A stretch of DNA of 31,785 bases from contig CALJTX010000059.1 of NCBI GenBank assembly GCA_937975705.1, positions 1 to 31,785 of the forward strand, written 5' to 3'. Below are positions 1 through 7,669 of this stretch, in pieces; positions within the stretch are counted from its first letter, which is position 1, and every line of letters starts with the position of its first letter. This DNA comes from an uncultured Flavobacteriia bacterium. GTDB lineage: Bacteria; Bacteroidota; Bacteroidia; Flavobacteriales_D; Crocinitomicaceae. The position numbers and the translations under genes are program-made. The notes under the pieces were generated by a model that did no database searches, was not told where the DNA came from, and saw only the letters and a program-made list of their open reading frames with translations.

Positions 1-2
1 AA

Positions 3-1037
3 ATCGCTCACCTTATATTGGCTTTCCACGAAGGCACATTAAGCATCGCTGAAAAAGCCCTGCTCGATGCCCTCGTGCAAGAAAATCCAGAGCTAGCTTT
101 TGATTTAGAAGATGTTCCAACCTTGATTTCGCCCTCAATTCAAATTGACGCTACAAAATTTTCACATCCTTTATTAGAAGATTTAGCAATTTACGAAAAT
201 GAGGAGGGCCATCCATTTGATAAATTAGCAATTGGCAGTTTAGAAGGCGAACTCAATGCGCAAGAGCAAAAAGTAGCTCAAGCCTATGCCGAAGACACAC
301 ATTACCAAAAATTTCAAAAGCAATACGCACATACAGTGCTTCGTCCGGATCAAACCATCCATTATCCAGAAGTAAATAAGCTCCTCAAAAGCGCTCCAAT
401 TCGCTCCCTGAATTGGAAACCATATGCCACAATTATGAGTTCGGCAGCTGCTGTTTTATTGGCGGTATTTTTAATCGGACAAGCCAATACGCATGAAGAT
501 CCAATCCAAGGTAAAACTAGGCAGCAAGCACGAGTGGTTCCAAATAAAAAATCAACCCCAGCACAAATAGCGCTTATAAAATCTACACCTGTTGCACCAA
601 TTCACTTTGATCAAGTAGCCATACATCCGCACGTTGTTGGCGAGCCACCTCGCGATTGCATTGCCCAGGAAATCTTCCCGACCCTTGAACCGCAACCTGA
701 AATTCCAAATGCTCAAGTTTCAAGTTTGAACATTGTTCAACCCGAAGCAGAGGCCATTGCCTCAAACGTAGAGCCAAACCAGGCTAACCCAACGCCAAGT
801 GCCTTCCAAAAAGAACCGATAACCATGAAGGCCTTCTTATTACAAAAAACAAACGAAAAACTTTTTGGAACAGCCCAACCGAATACCGATCTGAAATTAG
901 AAACTTTGGCGCGCTATGCCAGTGAGTCTGTCGGTATTCCGGTTCGCTACCAAGTAGAAGAAGCCGCACCTCACCAAGACAAATTGGTCTTTCAACTCGG
1001 GCCCATTACAATCGAAAAAACCAGATCAAGAAAATAA
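3..1037 (+). CDS. Anti-sigma-factor-like membrane protein (5' end outside window)
   Basis: The reading frame is open to the window edge; the first possible start inside is a TTG at 18, so the gene very probably begins upstream. The visible N-terminus (FHEGTLSIAEKALLDALV, then ENPEL) matches the N-terminal pattern of Bacteroidota proteins encoded beside ECF sigma factors, where a cytoplasmic region binds the sigma factor. A single hydrophobic segment lies about 137-155 residues after the TTG, followed by a Pro/Gln-rich, probably periplasmic tail of about 180 residues. A typical ECF promoter lies just downstream, which fits a sigma/anti-sigma locus whose sigma gene would be off the left edge. 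The role is inferred from layout and N-terminal pattern; no catalytic motif is present. Confidence 0.6.
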   Translation: MAHLILAFHEGTLSIAEKALLDALVQENPELAFDLEDVPTLISPSIQIDATKFSHPLLEDLAIYENEEGHPFDKLAIGSLEGELNAQEQKVAQAYAEDTHYQKFQKQYAHTVLRPDQTIHYPEVNKLLKSAPIRSLNWKPYATIMSSAAAVLLAVFLIGQANTHEDPIQGKTRQQARVVPNKKSTPAQIALIKSTPVAPIHFDQVAIHPHVVGEPPRDCIAQEIFPTLEPQPEIPNAQVSSLNIVQPEAEAIASNVEPNQANPTPSAFQKEPITMKAFLLQKTNEKLFGTAQPNTDLKLETLARYASESVGIPVRYQVEEAAPHQDKLVFQLGPITIEKTRSRK

Positions 1038-1040
1038 GTT

Positions 1041-1065
1041 GTAACAATTTTTTAAAACCCCCGTC
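1041..1065 (+). promoter_or_regulatory. ECF-sigma-type promoter
   Basis: GTAAC at 1041-1045 is followed by exactly 16 bases and CGTC at 1062-1065. This is the classic ECF sigma layout (-35 xxAAC, spacer 16-17, -10 CGTC). It sits between the anti-sigma-like gene and the outer-membrane protein gene starting at 1088, so it probably drives the latter. Confidence 0.5.
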
Positions 1066-1087
1066 ATAGGGTCAAAATCGATAAACA

Positions 1088-2176
1088 ATGAAAATTAAAT
1101 TACTTTCCGCTTTTTTACTTTCGAGCTTGGCACTTATTGCCCAACAAAATGAAACCAAGAAAATCGTGCGCATCGAAGGCAACGACACCACCATCATCAT
1201 GATCAATTCGCGCATCGATCAAATGGATTCTATGCTTACTGAAGAGATGAAAAAGGTGTACATCAATGACTCTACTGTCACAAGAGTAGACGTCTTTATG
1301 GACACAACCATCCTTCGTTCATCTGCAAATGGTTCAGATACTACCCAAATTAAAATTGGCAATATGAAAATAGTCATTCTAGATTCAAAAGACATGACAG
1401 ATCTAGACCAGCTCAAAGCACTCGAAGGCGAACTTCCGAAAGGTCAGCGCAAGATCATCATCGATGAAAGAGTTATTATCGAAAACGACGACGAACTTGC
1501 CGAGCAAAATTGGGAATCCGACGATGACTCCGACAACTGCAAAACTTCAGGCGATGGCAACGCTATCTGGTCTGGTCTAGGCGTCAACGTCAATGGCTTC
1601 ATGAATGCCAATAAGCAATTGGCAAGCACAACCGAACTCTCATTTCTAACGCTTGACCCTTCAAAAAGCATTGGTTTTCAGTTCAATTTTGCTGAAAAGC
1701 GCTTCCCGATTTTCAAAGATTACCTTGGTGTGGTTACAGGCTTGGGTATCAATTGGAACCGTTACGCTATCAAAGGCGACTACGATTTCAGCGTCGTCAA
1801 TGATACTTTAGTTGCCACCGCAACGGGTGTCAATTATTCCAAAAATATTTTGAGTTCTACTTATTTGCAAGCGCCGCTTTTATTGCAAATCTCAACAAGC
1901 AAAAATGCCAATCAGGCTTGGAATATCTCTGCAGGTATTGTTGGTGGTATCCGCATAGATGCACGTCAGATGCAAAAATGGGAAGCTGATGACAAGAAAA
2001 ACAAAGACAAAACCAAAGACGACTTTCAGTTCAATCCGTTTCAGGCGAGCCTCATGGCGACAGTAGGCTACGGAGACTGGAGTTTGTACATGACCTATGG
2101 CCTATCGGACGTCTTTAACGAAGGAGCAGCTCCGAAGGTGCGCGGTGTGAATGCAGGAATTTTACTCTCGTTTTAA
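1088..2176 (+). CDS. Outer-membrane beta-barrel protein
   Basis: The 362-residue product begins with a cleavable signal peptide (basic MKIK, hydrophobic core, cleavage near ALIAQQ). Residues about 25-150 are unusually acidic and Asp/Ser/Thr-rich, with short alternating polar/hydrophobic runs. Residues about 155-362 show beta-barrel-like alternation and end in the pattern GVNAGILLSF, with a terminal aromatic residue typical of outer-membrane barrels. It resembles the general PorT/OmpA-barrel-like family of Bacteroidota, but I cannot name it further. The upstream ECF-type promoter and the neighbouring anti-sigma-like gene suggest it is a regulated target of that sigma factor, perhaps in envelope stress. 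The ligand or substrate is unknown. Confidence 0.7.
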   Translation: MKIKLLSAFLLSSLALIAQQNETKKIVRIEGNDTTIIMINSRIDQMDSMLTEEMKKVYINDSTVTRVDVFMDTTILRSSANGSDTTQIKIGNMKIVILDSKDMTDLDQLKALEGELPKGQRKIIIDERVIIENDDELAEQNWESDDDSDNCKTSGDGNAIWSGLGVNVNGFMNANKQLASTTELSFLTLDPSKSIGFQFNFAEKRFPIFKDYLGVVTGLGINWNRYAIKGDYDFSVVNDTLVATATGVNYSKNILSSTYLQAPLLLQISTSKNANQAWNISAGIVGGIRIDARQMQKWEADDKKNKDKTKDDFQFNPFQASLMATVGYGDWSLYMTYGLSDVFNEGAAPKVRGVNAGILLSF

Positions 2177-2203
2177 GTTACTAGATAACACCGCCAAATT
2201 TGT

Positions 2204-2231
2204 AAACGATGCACCTAACCGTGCATCGTTT
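2204..2231. terminator. Bidirectional terminator hairpin between convergent genes
   Basis: A perfect 11-bp inverted repeat (AAACGATGCAC and GTGCATCGTTT) flanks a 6-base loop at 2215-2220. It is followed by a T-rich run on the plus strand and A-rich sequence on the other side. It lies between the convergent gene ends at 2176 and 2215. One arm is inside the last codons of miaE. Confidence 0.65.
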
Positions 2232-2805
2232 CTTTTTGCCCGTATGTTTCCATGAGTTGGGCCTCAAATGCTAAAAAGTCTTTCCAGGCTGCGTCAACAT
2301 CTATGCCATGGCCGTATTTTCGAGCAAAGCCCAAGAAGGTGGTGTAGTGTCGCGCCTCACTTTCCATTAAAGACCTATAAAACTGGCGCAAATCGTCATC
2401 ATTGATTTCTTCTGATAAGATTTTGAAGCGCTCGCAACTTCTCGCTTCAATCATTGCTGCAAAGAGCATTTTATTGACAAAAACACCTGTTGGCGTGCTG
2501 TTTCTTTTGCCGTGCTTGAGGTAAGTAGCGAGGTCATTGACATAAGGGTCTTTGCGCTCAAAGCCCAGCTGAAGTCCACGCTCTTTGAGTTTTTGGTGCA
2601 CCATTTCAAAGTGCTCCATTTCTTCTTTGCAAATCGCACACATCGCCTCAACCAAATCGGGATATTGTGGATAGGTCACTATCATAGAAATCGCGTTGCT
2701 CGCTGCCTTTTGTTCGCAGTAGGCGTGGTCAATCAAGATTTCTTCGATGTTTTTTTCAACAATTCGAACCCATCGTGGGTCTGTGGCCATTTTTAGTCCG
2801 AGCAT
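2215..2805 (-). CDS. miaE: tRNA-(ms2io6A)-hydroxylase, MiaE family
   Basis: The 196-residue protein is all-helical with the ferritin-like diiron pattern: E31 (YCEQKAAS), E62-x-x-H65 (EEMEHF), conserved acidic residues near 120-125 (MIEARSCERF) and E150-x-x-H153 (ESEARHY). These are the hallmarks of MiaE, which hydroxylates the isopentenyl side chain of the modified adenosine at tRNA position 37. Its length is normal for the family. The ATG at 2803-2805 is chosen; an in-frame ATG five codons later is possible. It is transcribed divergently from the E1 dehydrogenase gene, and its end is embedded in the convergent terminator. Confidence 0.85.
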   Translation of the reverse strand: MLGLKMATDPRWVRIVEKNIEEILIDHAYCEQKAASNAISMIVTYPQYPDLVEAMCAICKEEMEHFEMVHQKLKERGLQLGFERKDPYVNDLATYLKHGKRNSTPTGVFVNKMLFAAMIEARSCERFKILSEEINDDDLRQFYRSLMESEARHYTTFLGFARKYGHGIDVDAAWKDFLAFEAQLMETYGQKETMHG

Positions 2806-2821
2806 TCGTTATTTTTTTAGA

Positions 2822-2850
2822 CAAAAATACCAAAGTCTGTTCGAATCAAA
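2822..2850 (-). promoter_or_regulatory. Promoter of miaE (TTTG-N17-TATTTTTG)
   Basis: On the minus strand TTTG (2850-2847) is followed after 17 bases by TATTTTTG (2829-2822). This fits the Bacteroidota housekeeping consensus TTTG-N~19-TAnnTTTG. The start codon is 16 bases further downstream. Confidence 0.4.
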
Positions 2851-2876
2851 CAAGGATGAGATGTAAGCGCAATGCT

Positions 2877-2884
2877 TATATTTG
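2877..2884 (+). promoter_or_regulatory. -7 element TATATTTG upstream of the E1 gene
   Basis: TATATTTG matches TAnnTTTG exactly and lies 18 bases before the ATG at 2903. The 12 bases at 2875-2886 recur identically at 15520-15531 in front of another gene. No convincing -33 box is visible. Confidence 0.4.
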
Positions 2885-2902
2885 TCGAATTGAATCAACA
2901 AA

Positions 2903-4966
2903 ATGGCTAAATCGAACCAAAAAGACCTAAGTTGGCGTGCATTTGAACTGATGTGCACCGCCAAAACAATGGCTGAAAAATACGAGTCCAACAAAGAAAT
3001 TACCGCTAAATATGTGCACGCCACCTCCCGTGGTCATGAAGCCATCCAGCTGGCAGTCGGGATGCAACTCCAACCCCAAGACTGGGTTGCACCGTATTAC
3101 CGCGACGACAGCATTCTGCTCGGCATCGGCATGAAGCCAGAAGAACTCATGCTACAGGTTTTTGCCAAAAAAGACGATCCATTTTCTGGTGGGCGCACGT
3201 ATTATTCGCACCCTTCTTTAAATCGTCCTGACCAACCTAAAATTCCGCATCAATCCTCTGCAACGGGCATGCAAGCTATTCCTACAACAGGTGTAGCAAT
3301 GGGTATTCAATATAAAGAAAAAACGGGTCAAGCTACCTGGAGTGCCGCAGATGCACCTGTGGTGGTTTGCTCTCTCGGCGACGCCTCTTGCACAGAAGGA
3401 GAAGTTTCTGAAGCGCTGCAAATGGCAGCATTGAAGCAGTACCCCATAATTTACTTGGTTCAAGACAACGGCTGGGACATCTCGGCCAATGCCAAAGAAA
3501 CGCGCGCTCAAGATATTTCTGAATACATCAAGGGTTTCCATGGTATCGAAGCCAGAACCATTGACGGCACTGACTTTTGGTCGTGCTACCAAACTGTAGC
3601 GGAAGTCATCGCAACGGTGCGCTCTGAGCGCCGTCCGTTTCTCATTCATGCCAAAGTACCCTTGTTGGGTCACCACACGTCAGGCGTGCGCAAAGAATGG
3701 TACCGCGACGACCTCGAAGAGGCCGCCAAGGCAGACCCTTATCCAAAATTAAGAGCCGCATTAGAGCAGCAAGACGTCCGTTTGGCCGAGTTCATCAATT
3801 TAGAAGCAAGAATTCGAAAAGAAATTGATGCGGCCTATGAGGTCGCGCTCAATGCGCCTGATCCAGAACCGAGTTCTATTCAAGACCATATTTTCGCACC
3901 GACTTCAATTACCGAAGAAAAAGGCGAGCGCGAACCAGCGGGCAAAAAGAAAACCGTCATGGTAGACTCCGCTCTTTTTGCAATGCGTGAAATTATGGAA
4001 GCCCACCCCGAAGCACTGCTTTATGGTCAAGATGTTGGCGGCAGGCTAGGAGGGGTGTTCAGAGAAGCCGCAACACTAGCCCAAACTTTTGGAGATGACC
4101 GCGTATTCAACACACCCATTCAAGAAGCGTATATCATCGGTTCTACCGTCGGAATGTCTGCTGTTGGCCTCAAGCCAATTGTCGAGGTTCAGTTTGCCGA
4201 TTACATTTGGCCGGGTCTCAACCAACTTTTTACAGAAGTTTCGCGCTCCAATTATTTATCCAATGGCAAATGGCCAGTAAGTTGCGTCATCCGTGTGCCA
4301 ATTGGTGCCTACGGATCAGGTGGCCCTTACCATTCATCTAGTGTGGAGTCGGTCTTGGCAAACATTCGCGGCATTAAAGTAGTTTATCCATCTACAGGCG
4401 CCGATTTAAAAGGCTTGCTCAAGGCAGCATTTTACGATCCAAATCCGGTAGTTATTCTCGAACACAAAGGTTTGTATTGGTCAAAAATACCAGGAACCGA
4501 AGGCGCCATGAGCATAGAGCCAAGTGCAGACTACGTTGTTCCTATCGGAAAAGCGAGAATTGTTCAAGAAGCGAGTGAAGAGGCGATTCAAAATAGTGAA
4601 TCAATGGGTATCATAACCTACGGACGAGGCGTTTATTGGAGCGCGGAAGCAGCTAGTCAGTTCCCCGGACAAATCGAAATTCTAGATCTCCGAACCATCA
4701 ATCCGCTTGACATGCAAGCCATGGAAGCCATTTGTAAACGCCATGGTAAAATTCTATTGGTAACAGAAGAAACCACAGAGAATTCCTTCACTTTAGCAAT
4801 TGCCGGCAGACTACAGCAGTCTTGTTTTCAATATCTAGATGCGCCAATAGAAATAGTTGCATCAGTTGATGCTCCGGCCATTCCACTTAACTCCAGTCTT
4901 GAAGCCGCCATGTTGCCTAACGCACAAAAAGTGGCGACAGCTATTTCCAAACTTCTGAATTATTAA
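2903..4966 (+). CDS. 2-oxoacid dehydrogenase E1, fused alpha and beta subunits
   Basis: This thiamine-diphosphate enzyme performs the decarboxylating first step of a 2-oxoacid dehydrogenase complex, probably branched-chain 2-oxoacid or pyruvate. Residues about 1-320 are the alpha part: YYRDDS at 65-70, and the ThDP/Mg site begins GD at 159-160 and ends at N189 (QDNGWDIS). Two histidines at 257-258 sit in the expected phosphorylation-loop region. Residues about 350-687 are the beta part (LYGQDVGGRLGGVF, then PYHSSSVES). In many bacteria these are two genes; a single 687-residue fusion is common in Bacteroidota. E2 and E3 genes are not nearby, so the exact substrate cannot be settled. The MazG-like gene follows after 3 bases, so they are probably co-transcribed. 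Confidence 0.85.
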   Translation: MAKSNQKDLSWRAFELMCTAKTMAEKYESNKEITAKYVHATSRGHEAIQLAVGMQLQPQDWVAPYYRDDSILLGIGMKPEELMLQVFAKKDDPFSGGRTYYSHPSLNRPDQPKIPHQSSATGMQAIPTTGVAMGIQYKEKTGQATWSAADAPVVVCSLGDASCTEGEVSEALQMAALKQYPIIYLVQDNGWDISANAKETRAQDISEYIKGFHGIEARTIDGTDFWSCYQTVAEVIATVRSERRPFLIHAKVPLLGHHTSGVRKEWYRDDLEEAAKADPYPKLRAALEQQDVRLAEFINLEARIRKEIDAAYEVALNAPDPEPSSIQDHIFAPTSITEEKGEREPAGKKKTVMVDSALFAMREIMEAHPEALLYGQDVGGRLGGVFREAATLAQTFGDDRVFNTPIQEAYIIGSTVGMSAVGLKPIVEVQFADYIWPGLNQLFTEVSRSNYLSNGKWPVSCVIRVPIGAYGSGGPYHSSSVESVLANIRGIKVVYPSTGADLKGLLKAAFYDPNPVVILEHKGLYWSKIPGTEGAMSIEPSADYVVPIGKARIVQEASEEAIQNSESMGIITYGRGVYWSAEAASQFPGQIEILDLRTINPLDMQAMEAICKRHGKILLVTEETTENSFTLAIAGRLQQSCFQYLDAPIEIVASVDAPAIPLNSSLEAAMLPNAQKVATAISKLLNY

Positions 4967-4969
4967 ACA

Positions 4970-5359
4970 ATGGAATTCAAAGAAATCATAGGGGCGGTTG
5001 CTCATTTTCACGATGCGTTTGGCATTCAAAATAACACACAACCAACAGCAGAGCTTACCGCCGCTGATGTCCAACTCCGTTTTGACCTCATGAAGGAAGA
5101 AAACGAAGAGTATTTAGAAGCAGCCAAAAACGGGGATCTCGTCGAGATTGCAGATGCGTTGGGTGATCAGCTCTACATTCTCTGCGGCACGATATTGCGT
5201 CATGGGCTTCAACACAAAATCATAGAGGTATTCGAAGAAATTCAGCGTTCCAACATGAGTAAGCTAGACGCCAATGGCCAACCAATTTATCGCGAAGACG
5301 GCAAGGTGCTCAAATCGGAGCTCTACTTCAAGCCAGACATCGCAAAAATCCTTCAATAA
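4970..5359 (+). CDS. MazG/PRA-PH-like nucleotide pyrophosphohydrolase
   Basis: The small 129-residue all-alpha protein carries the MazG/PRA-PH superfamily metal-binding pattern: acidic cluster EENEEY at 43-48, then EIADALGD at 59-66 (E59, D62, D66). Such enzymes hydrolyse (deoxy)nucleoside triphosphates or phosphoribosyl-ATP to the monophosphate and pyrophosphate. There is no his operon around it, so a house-cleaning role on non-canonical NTPs is more likely than histidine synthesis. The C-terminal NMSKLDANGQPIYREDGKVL segment is also seen in related Bacteroidota and phage proteins. The stop codon overlaps the next start by one base (TAATG), indicating translational coupling. Confidence 0.75.
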   Translation: MEFKEIIGAVAHFHDAFGIQNNTQPTAELTAADVQLRFDLMKEENEEYLEAAKNGDLVEIADALGDQLYILCGTILRHGLQHKIIEVFEEIQRSNMSKLDANGQPIYREDGKVLKSELYFKPDIAKILQ

Positions 5360-6498
5360 TGACCGATTTATCTATCTATTTTCAACCTGTATCTACGGAT
5401 ATCAATTTTGAAGAAACACAACTCGGAAGTCATATAGCTCTGTTCACAGAATCCTTTCCAGAACTAAAAGGACCCGGATGTGCCATAATTAGTGTGCCTG
5501 AATTTAGAGGAACAGAATCAGCGCAACTTTCCACCGCCCCTTTTCGAACGGCATTTTATCAGTTGTATCCAGAATCAAACTGGGACAAGCCAATTTATGA
5601 CTTAGGTGAAATCAAACCGGGTGCTACCATAGAAGACACCTATTTTGCACTCTCCAATGTAGTGAGTGAACTCGTTAAGCACAACATTATTCCTATTGTT
5701 GTAGGCGGAAGCCAAGACCTTACAATGGCGCTTTATCAGGGTTATGAAAAATTAGAACAACTTGTCAATACTTGTAGCATAGACCGCAGTCTGGATATCG
5801 GAAGTGCTGAACAATCCCTGAACGCTAAGAATTATGTGAGTCATATGTTGCTGCAGCGTCCATGTTACCTATTTAATCATGCTGTGGTTGGCTTTCAGCA
5901 ACCTTATGCAGGGGCAGCAGAGCATGAGCTTTTTGAAAAATTATTTTTTGATGTGTGTCGTTTGGGTGAGTTCAACCAAGATTTCAAACTGGCAGAGCCT
6001 CATTTGCGCAATGCAGACATCATCAGTTTTGACCTCCAATCTATAAAAGCCAACGAGATGGGGAGTACCTACGGTGCGCCAAATGGGTTCACCTCAGTAC
6101 AATTTTGTCAGATCACCAAATATGCGGGTATATCTGATAAAGTCACAAGTATTGGGTTTTTTAGCGAAGAGGCATTGAGGCCAATTGGCGCAAATTTACT
6201 TGCTGAAGGCATCTGGTATTTTTTACAAGGTTATTTCTCACGCGTTGGAGATTTTCCTTTTGGAAGCAAAGCAGATTATACCAAATTCACTGTTTTCATG
6301 GATGAGGTCTCCCGTGAGCTCATTTTTTACAAAAGCAATAAGTCTGCGCGTTGGTGGATGGAAGTGCCATATCCTCCTCAAAGTGGAACGCGCTATGAGC
6401 GCCATCACATGATCCCTTGCAATAAGTCAGACTATGACAACGCTATGAAAAATGAGCTTCCAGATTTATGGTGGAAGACCTATCAGAAATTGGGTTAA
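5359..6498 (+). CDS. Arginase/formiminoglutamase-family protein with degenerate metal site
   Basis: The 379-residue product has the ureohydrolase fold pattern (IIPIVVGGSQD at 110-120, IISFDLQSI at 221-229, PNGFTS at 241-246). The manganese-binding residues of true arginases are not conserved: GGxH reads GGSQ (Q119 replaces His), the DxHxD region reads SIDRSLD (140-146, no His), and the DxDxxDP region reads DLQSIK (225-230). Homologues at similar positions in Flavobacteriia are usually annotated arginase or formimidoylglutamase. Given these substitutions, hydrolase activity is doubtful, and a structural or regulatory role is possible. It lies just upstream of the T9SS cluster and overlaps the preceding gene by one base. 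The reading frame is intact, so it is not an obvious pseudogene. Confidence 0.7.
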   Translation: MTDLSIYFQPVSTDINFEETQLGSHIALFTESFPELKGPGCAIISVPEFRGTESAQLSTAPFRTAFYQLYPESNWDKPIYDLGEIKPGATIEDTYFALSNVVSELVKHNIIPIVVGGSQDLTMALYQGYEKLEQLVNTCSIDRSLDIGSAEQSLNAKNYVSHMLLQRPCYLFNHAVVGFQQPYAGAAEHELFEKLFFDVCRLGEFNQDFKLAEPHLRNADIISFDLQSIKANEMGSTYGAPNGFTSVQFCQITKYAGISDKVTSIGFFSEEALRPIGANLLAEGIWYFLQGYFSRVGDFPFGSKADYTKFTVFMDEVSRELIFYKSNKSARWWMEVPYPPQSGTRYERHHMIPCNKSDYDNAMKNELPDLWWKTYQKLG

Positions 6499-6608
6499 CC
6501 TTTTTATTAAAAAGCCTTTTATTTTCCATTAGAATTCTTTACTTTAGCACCTTGAAATTGTCGTATTCTATGAAAATACGTCGGTTTTACACATGCTAAA
6601 CTAAGCTT

Positions 6609-7571
6609 ATGCTATTGAATAACAGACTACTAACTGCTGCTTTTTCTGTTTTGTTGTTTACGTCCTACGCACAACAAGATAAGCTTGTCACACACTTCAT
6701 GTTTGACAAAATGAGCATCAATCCTGGTAAAACAGGTATTGACATGTACAACGGAATTTGTGCTACATCCATTTACCGCAACCAATGGGATAAAGTAAAC
6801 GGAGCTCCTAATTCTGCTATACTAAACATAGAATCTAATCTTTCCCGATTTTTCCCTGGTGGTGTTGGTGTTAATTTCTACAACGACGCAATCGGTTTTG
6901 CCCGTCAAAACACTGTTCAATTGAATTATTCATATCCTATTCAAATTGGTCGCACAGGTGTTTTGGGCGTAGGTGTTGGTCTTGGCATCATGAACTACAG
7001 CATGGATCCAAATTGGGTAACGCCTAATGGTTTGCCTGCTGCTCAAGATCCTTCAATTCCAACGGGCTTTGCCGCTACGGCCTTCGATGCCAATTTTGGA
7101 TTGTATTTCCAAGCCAAAAATTATTACGCAGGCTTTTCTACAACACATTTGTCAGAATCTGATCTTTCAAATGACCCAACAAACCTATCCTTATCTTTTC
7201 AAACTGCTCGCCACTACTATCTAATGGGCGGCTACATTTTTAAAGACGCATTCGGAACAGGCAACAACATCGACGCTCAAATGCTCGTTCGTACAGACCT
7301 AATTAAATTCTCTGTTGATTTCAATGCACGTTACATGATGGAGTTGGGTGGTAATCCTGCATACGGAGGTCTTACCTTCAGAACATCTGATGCAGTAGCA
7401 TTAATGGTGGGTTATTCTCCTATTCCAAACTTTAACTTCGGTTACTCTTACGACATCAACATTAATAAACTAGCCAGCATTTCTCGTGGATCACATGAAA
7501 TGATGGTTAAATATTGTTACTTCTTGCCGCCGCCTCCAAAAACGAAAGCAAGACACCCTCGTTGGTTATAA
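6609..7571 (+). CDS. PorP/SprF family type IX secretion membrane protein
   Basis: The 320-residue protein has a signal peptide (cleavage near TSYAQQ) followed by the family hallmark HFMFDKMSINPGKTG at about residues 29-43, equivalent to the FN(x)LxINPAYAG motif of PorP/SprF proteins. Residues about 60-310 alternate as an outer-membrane barrel of glycine/aromatic-rich strands. PorP/SprF proteins associate with the GldK/N ring at the outer membrane, and some are specific partners of particular adhesins. Its place directly before gldK is the conserved position. The C-terminus is short and basic/proline-rich (LPPPPKTKARHP). The 110 bases upstream hold no convincing ECF-type promoter. Confidence 0.85.
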   Translation: MLLNNRLLTAAFSVLLFTSYAQQDKLVTHFMFDKMSINPGKTGIDMYNGICATSIYRNQWDKVNGAPNSAILNIESNLSRFFPGGVGVNFYNDAIGFARQNTVQLNYSYPIQIGRTGVLGVGVGLGIMNYSMDPNWVTPNGLPAAQDPSIPTGFAATAFDANFGLYFQAKNYYAGFSTTHLSESDLSNDPTNLSLSFQTARHYYLMGGYIFKDAFGTGNNIDAQMLVRTDLIKFSVDFNARYMMELGGNPAYGGLTFRTSDAVALMVGYSPIPNFNFGYSYDININKLASISRGSHEMMVKYCYFLPPPPKTKARHPRWL

Positions 7572-7582
7572 GAGGAAAAAGT

Positions 7583-7608
7583 GTAACCATTTATATTGTT
7601 CTTACGTT
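7583..7608 (+). promoter_or_regulatory. Possible ECF-type promoter upstream of gldK
   Basis: GTAAC at 7583-7587 is followed by 17 bases and CGTT at 7605-7608 (then ATA). This closely parallels the GTAAC-N16-CGTC(ATA) site at 1041-1065. The predicted transcript would carry a leader of about 55 bases before gldK. The -10 has T where the consensus has C. Confidence 0.35.
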
Positions 7609-7669
7609 ATACCCGAAATTAAACCTGTAGCAAGTTACTTGGGAGTAGGTCAGAACCAAAAACAAACGA

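Noticed and set aside
3218..3676. 152-codon open frame on the minus strand inside the E1 gene
   Set aside because: It lies wholly opposite a well-conserved enzyme gene and its translation is Cys/Arg-rich with no recognisable domain; it is a shadow frame.
6500..6514. Hairpin CTTTTT-ATT-AAAAAG after the arginase-like gene as a terminator
   Set aside because: Only A:T pairs with a 3-base loop and no strong T run; too weak to call.
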